31,593 nt of DNA. Source: DAIOFH01 sp036745875. Lineage in GTDB: Bacteria > Planctomycetota > SZUA-567. A program made the position numbers and the translations under genes. Of this stretch, positions 31,443 through 31,593 are shown piece after piece. The DNA lies in assembly GCA_036745875.1 (NCBI GenBank), contig DAIOFH010000036.1:1-31593 (forward strand), in the 5' to 3' direction. Every line of letters starts with the position of its first letter. Within the stretch, counting starts at the first letter, position 1. The notes below the pieces were generated by a model, which saw nothing but the letters and a program-made list of their open reading frames with translations, was not told where the DNA came from and searched no databases.

Positions 31443-31593
31443 ATGATAACTATATATACCGGGATATTGATTCATACCGGTATTTTTTGCTGCCTTGCTG
31501 CATTTTTAATGTTAATGTATTGCCGAATGCTTTTTCATAACAGGAGATGGTATGAAAGACGTGTGAGTTCATCTGGTTTTCCGTATGTCGATA
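31443..31593 (+). CDS. Partial gene, N-terminal membrane segment, runs off the window
   Basis: An open frame from ATG 31443 continues to the last base (50 codons). The predicted start is MITIYTGILIHTGIFCCLAAF, a hydrophobic segment followed by basic residues (NRRWYERR), which suits a membrane-anchored protein. There is no clear Shine-Dalgarno sequence. A terminator-like hairpin (ATACCGG 31456-31462 with CCGGTAT 31477-31483, then six T) lies inside the frame, so the true start may be further right, or this may be a leader. The AGGAGA at 31542-31547 precedes an ATG (31552) that meets a stop after four codons, so it seems not to be the start. Confidence 0.4.
   Translation, partial: MITIYTGILIHTGIFCCLAAFLMLMYCRMLFHNRRWYERRVSSSGFPYVD

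Noticed and set aside
31552..31566. ATG after AGGAGA as the start of the final gene
   Set aside because: The frame reads MKDV and then stops at TGA. Recoding is not supported, since other genes here end normally at TGA. A frame from 31443 stays open to the window end and is preferred, with low confidence.
1..31593. CRISPR array, insertion sequence transposase, prophage or plasmid genes
   Set aside because: No regularly spaced direct repeats, transposase, integrase, capsid or replication initiator motif was found on either strand.

Overview
The window reads as chromosomal DNA of a GC-rich Gram-negative bacterium that lives without oxygen. The Gram-negative reading rests on a secretin, three lipoboxes or Sec signals of outer-envelope type, and a PilM/PilN-like pair. 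The anaerobic reading rests on an archerase-type acyl-CoA dehydratase activase, a glycyl-radical-enzyme activase and a cytoplasmic FeFe-hydrogenase-like chemoreceptor. I cannot fix the phylum from sequence alone; a spirochaete, PVC-group or deltaproteobacterium-like lineage would all fit.

Layout. 1-2000: partial tRNA-Lys with its promoter and an exported TPR protein, both leftward. 2100-7650: rightward dehydratase activase, a palindromic repeat, an aldo/keto reductase and an exported protein. 7740-14300: leftward block of a small lipoprotein, a DUF1349 protein, a membrane PilZ-type protein, ligA, and tyrS, with two kinds of dispersed repeat between ligA and tyrS. 14500-18950: rightward PilM - PilN-like - secretin operon, then a PD-(D/E)XK-like DUF2161 gene. 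19000-24000: leftward O-methyltransferase, DeoR regulator overlapping a glycyl-radical activase, a lipoprotein, and the hydrogenase-like sensor. 24300-26700: an orphan terminator, a 56-residue Nif11-family peptide, a coiled-coil hypothetical, and a broken junction joining a truncated DUF2157 membrane protein tail-to-tail with a truncated araF. 26900-30700: aromatic amino acid genes (class II DAHP synthase, EPSP synthase, prephenate dehydrogenase). The end holds a small membrane protein, another palindromic repeat and the start of a gene that runs off the window.

The two strongest discoveries are regulatory or structural. First, tyrA (leftward from 30439) is preceded by what looks like a complete ribosome-mediated attenuator: promoter, a 26-codon leader ORF whose codons 7-16 contain eight Tyr/Phe/Trp codons, an alternative hairpin, an antiterminator pairing and a rho-independent terminator. 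Second, a 103-140 bp palindromic element occurs twice, each time in the same orientation and starting at the first base after a gene's TAG stop codon (dehydratase activase and tyrS); one copy carries an extra internal hairpin.

Several promoters share the unusual -35 hexamer TTGCGT or TTGCGC with a near-perfect TATAAT. All family names are from recognising motifs by eye; no database search was run.
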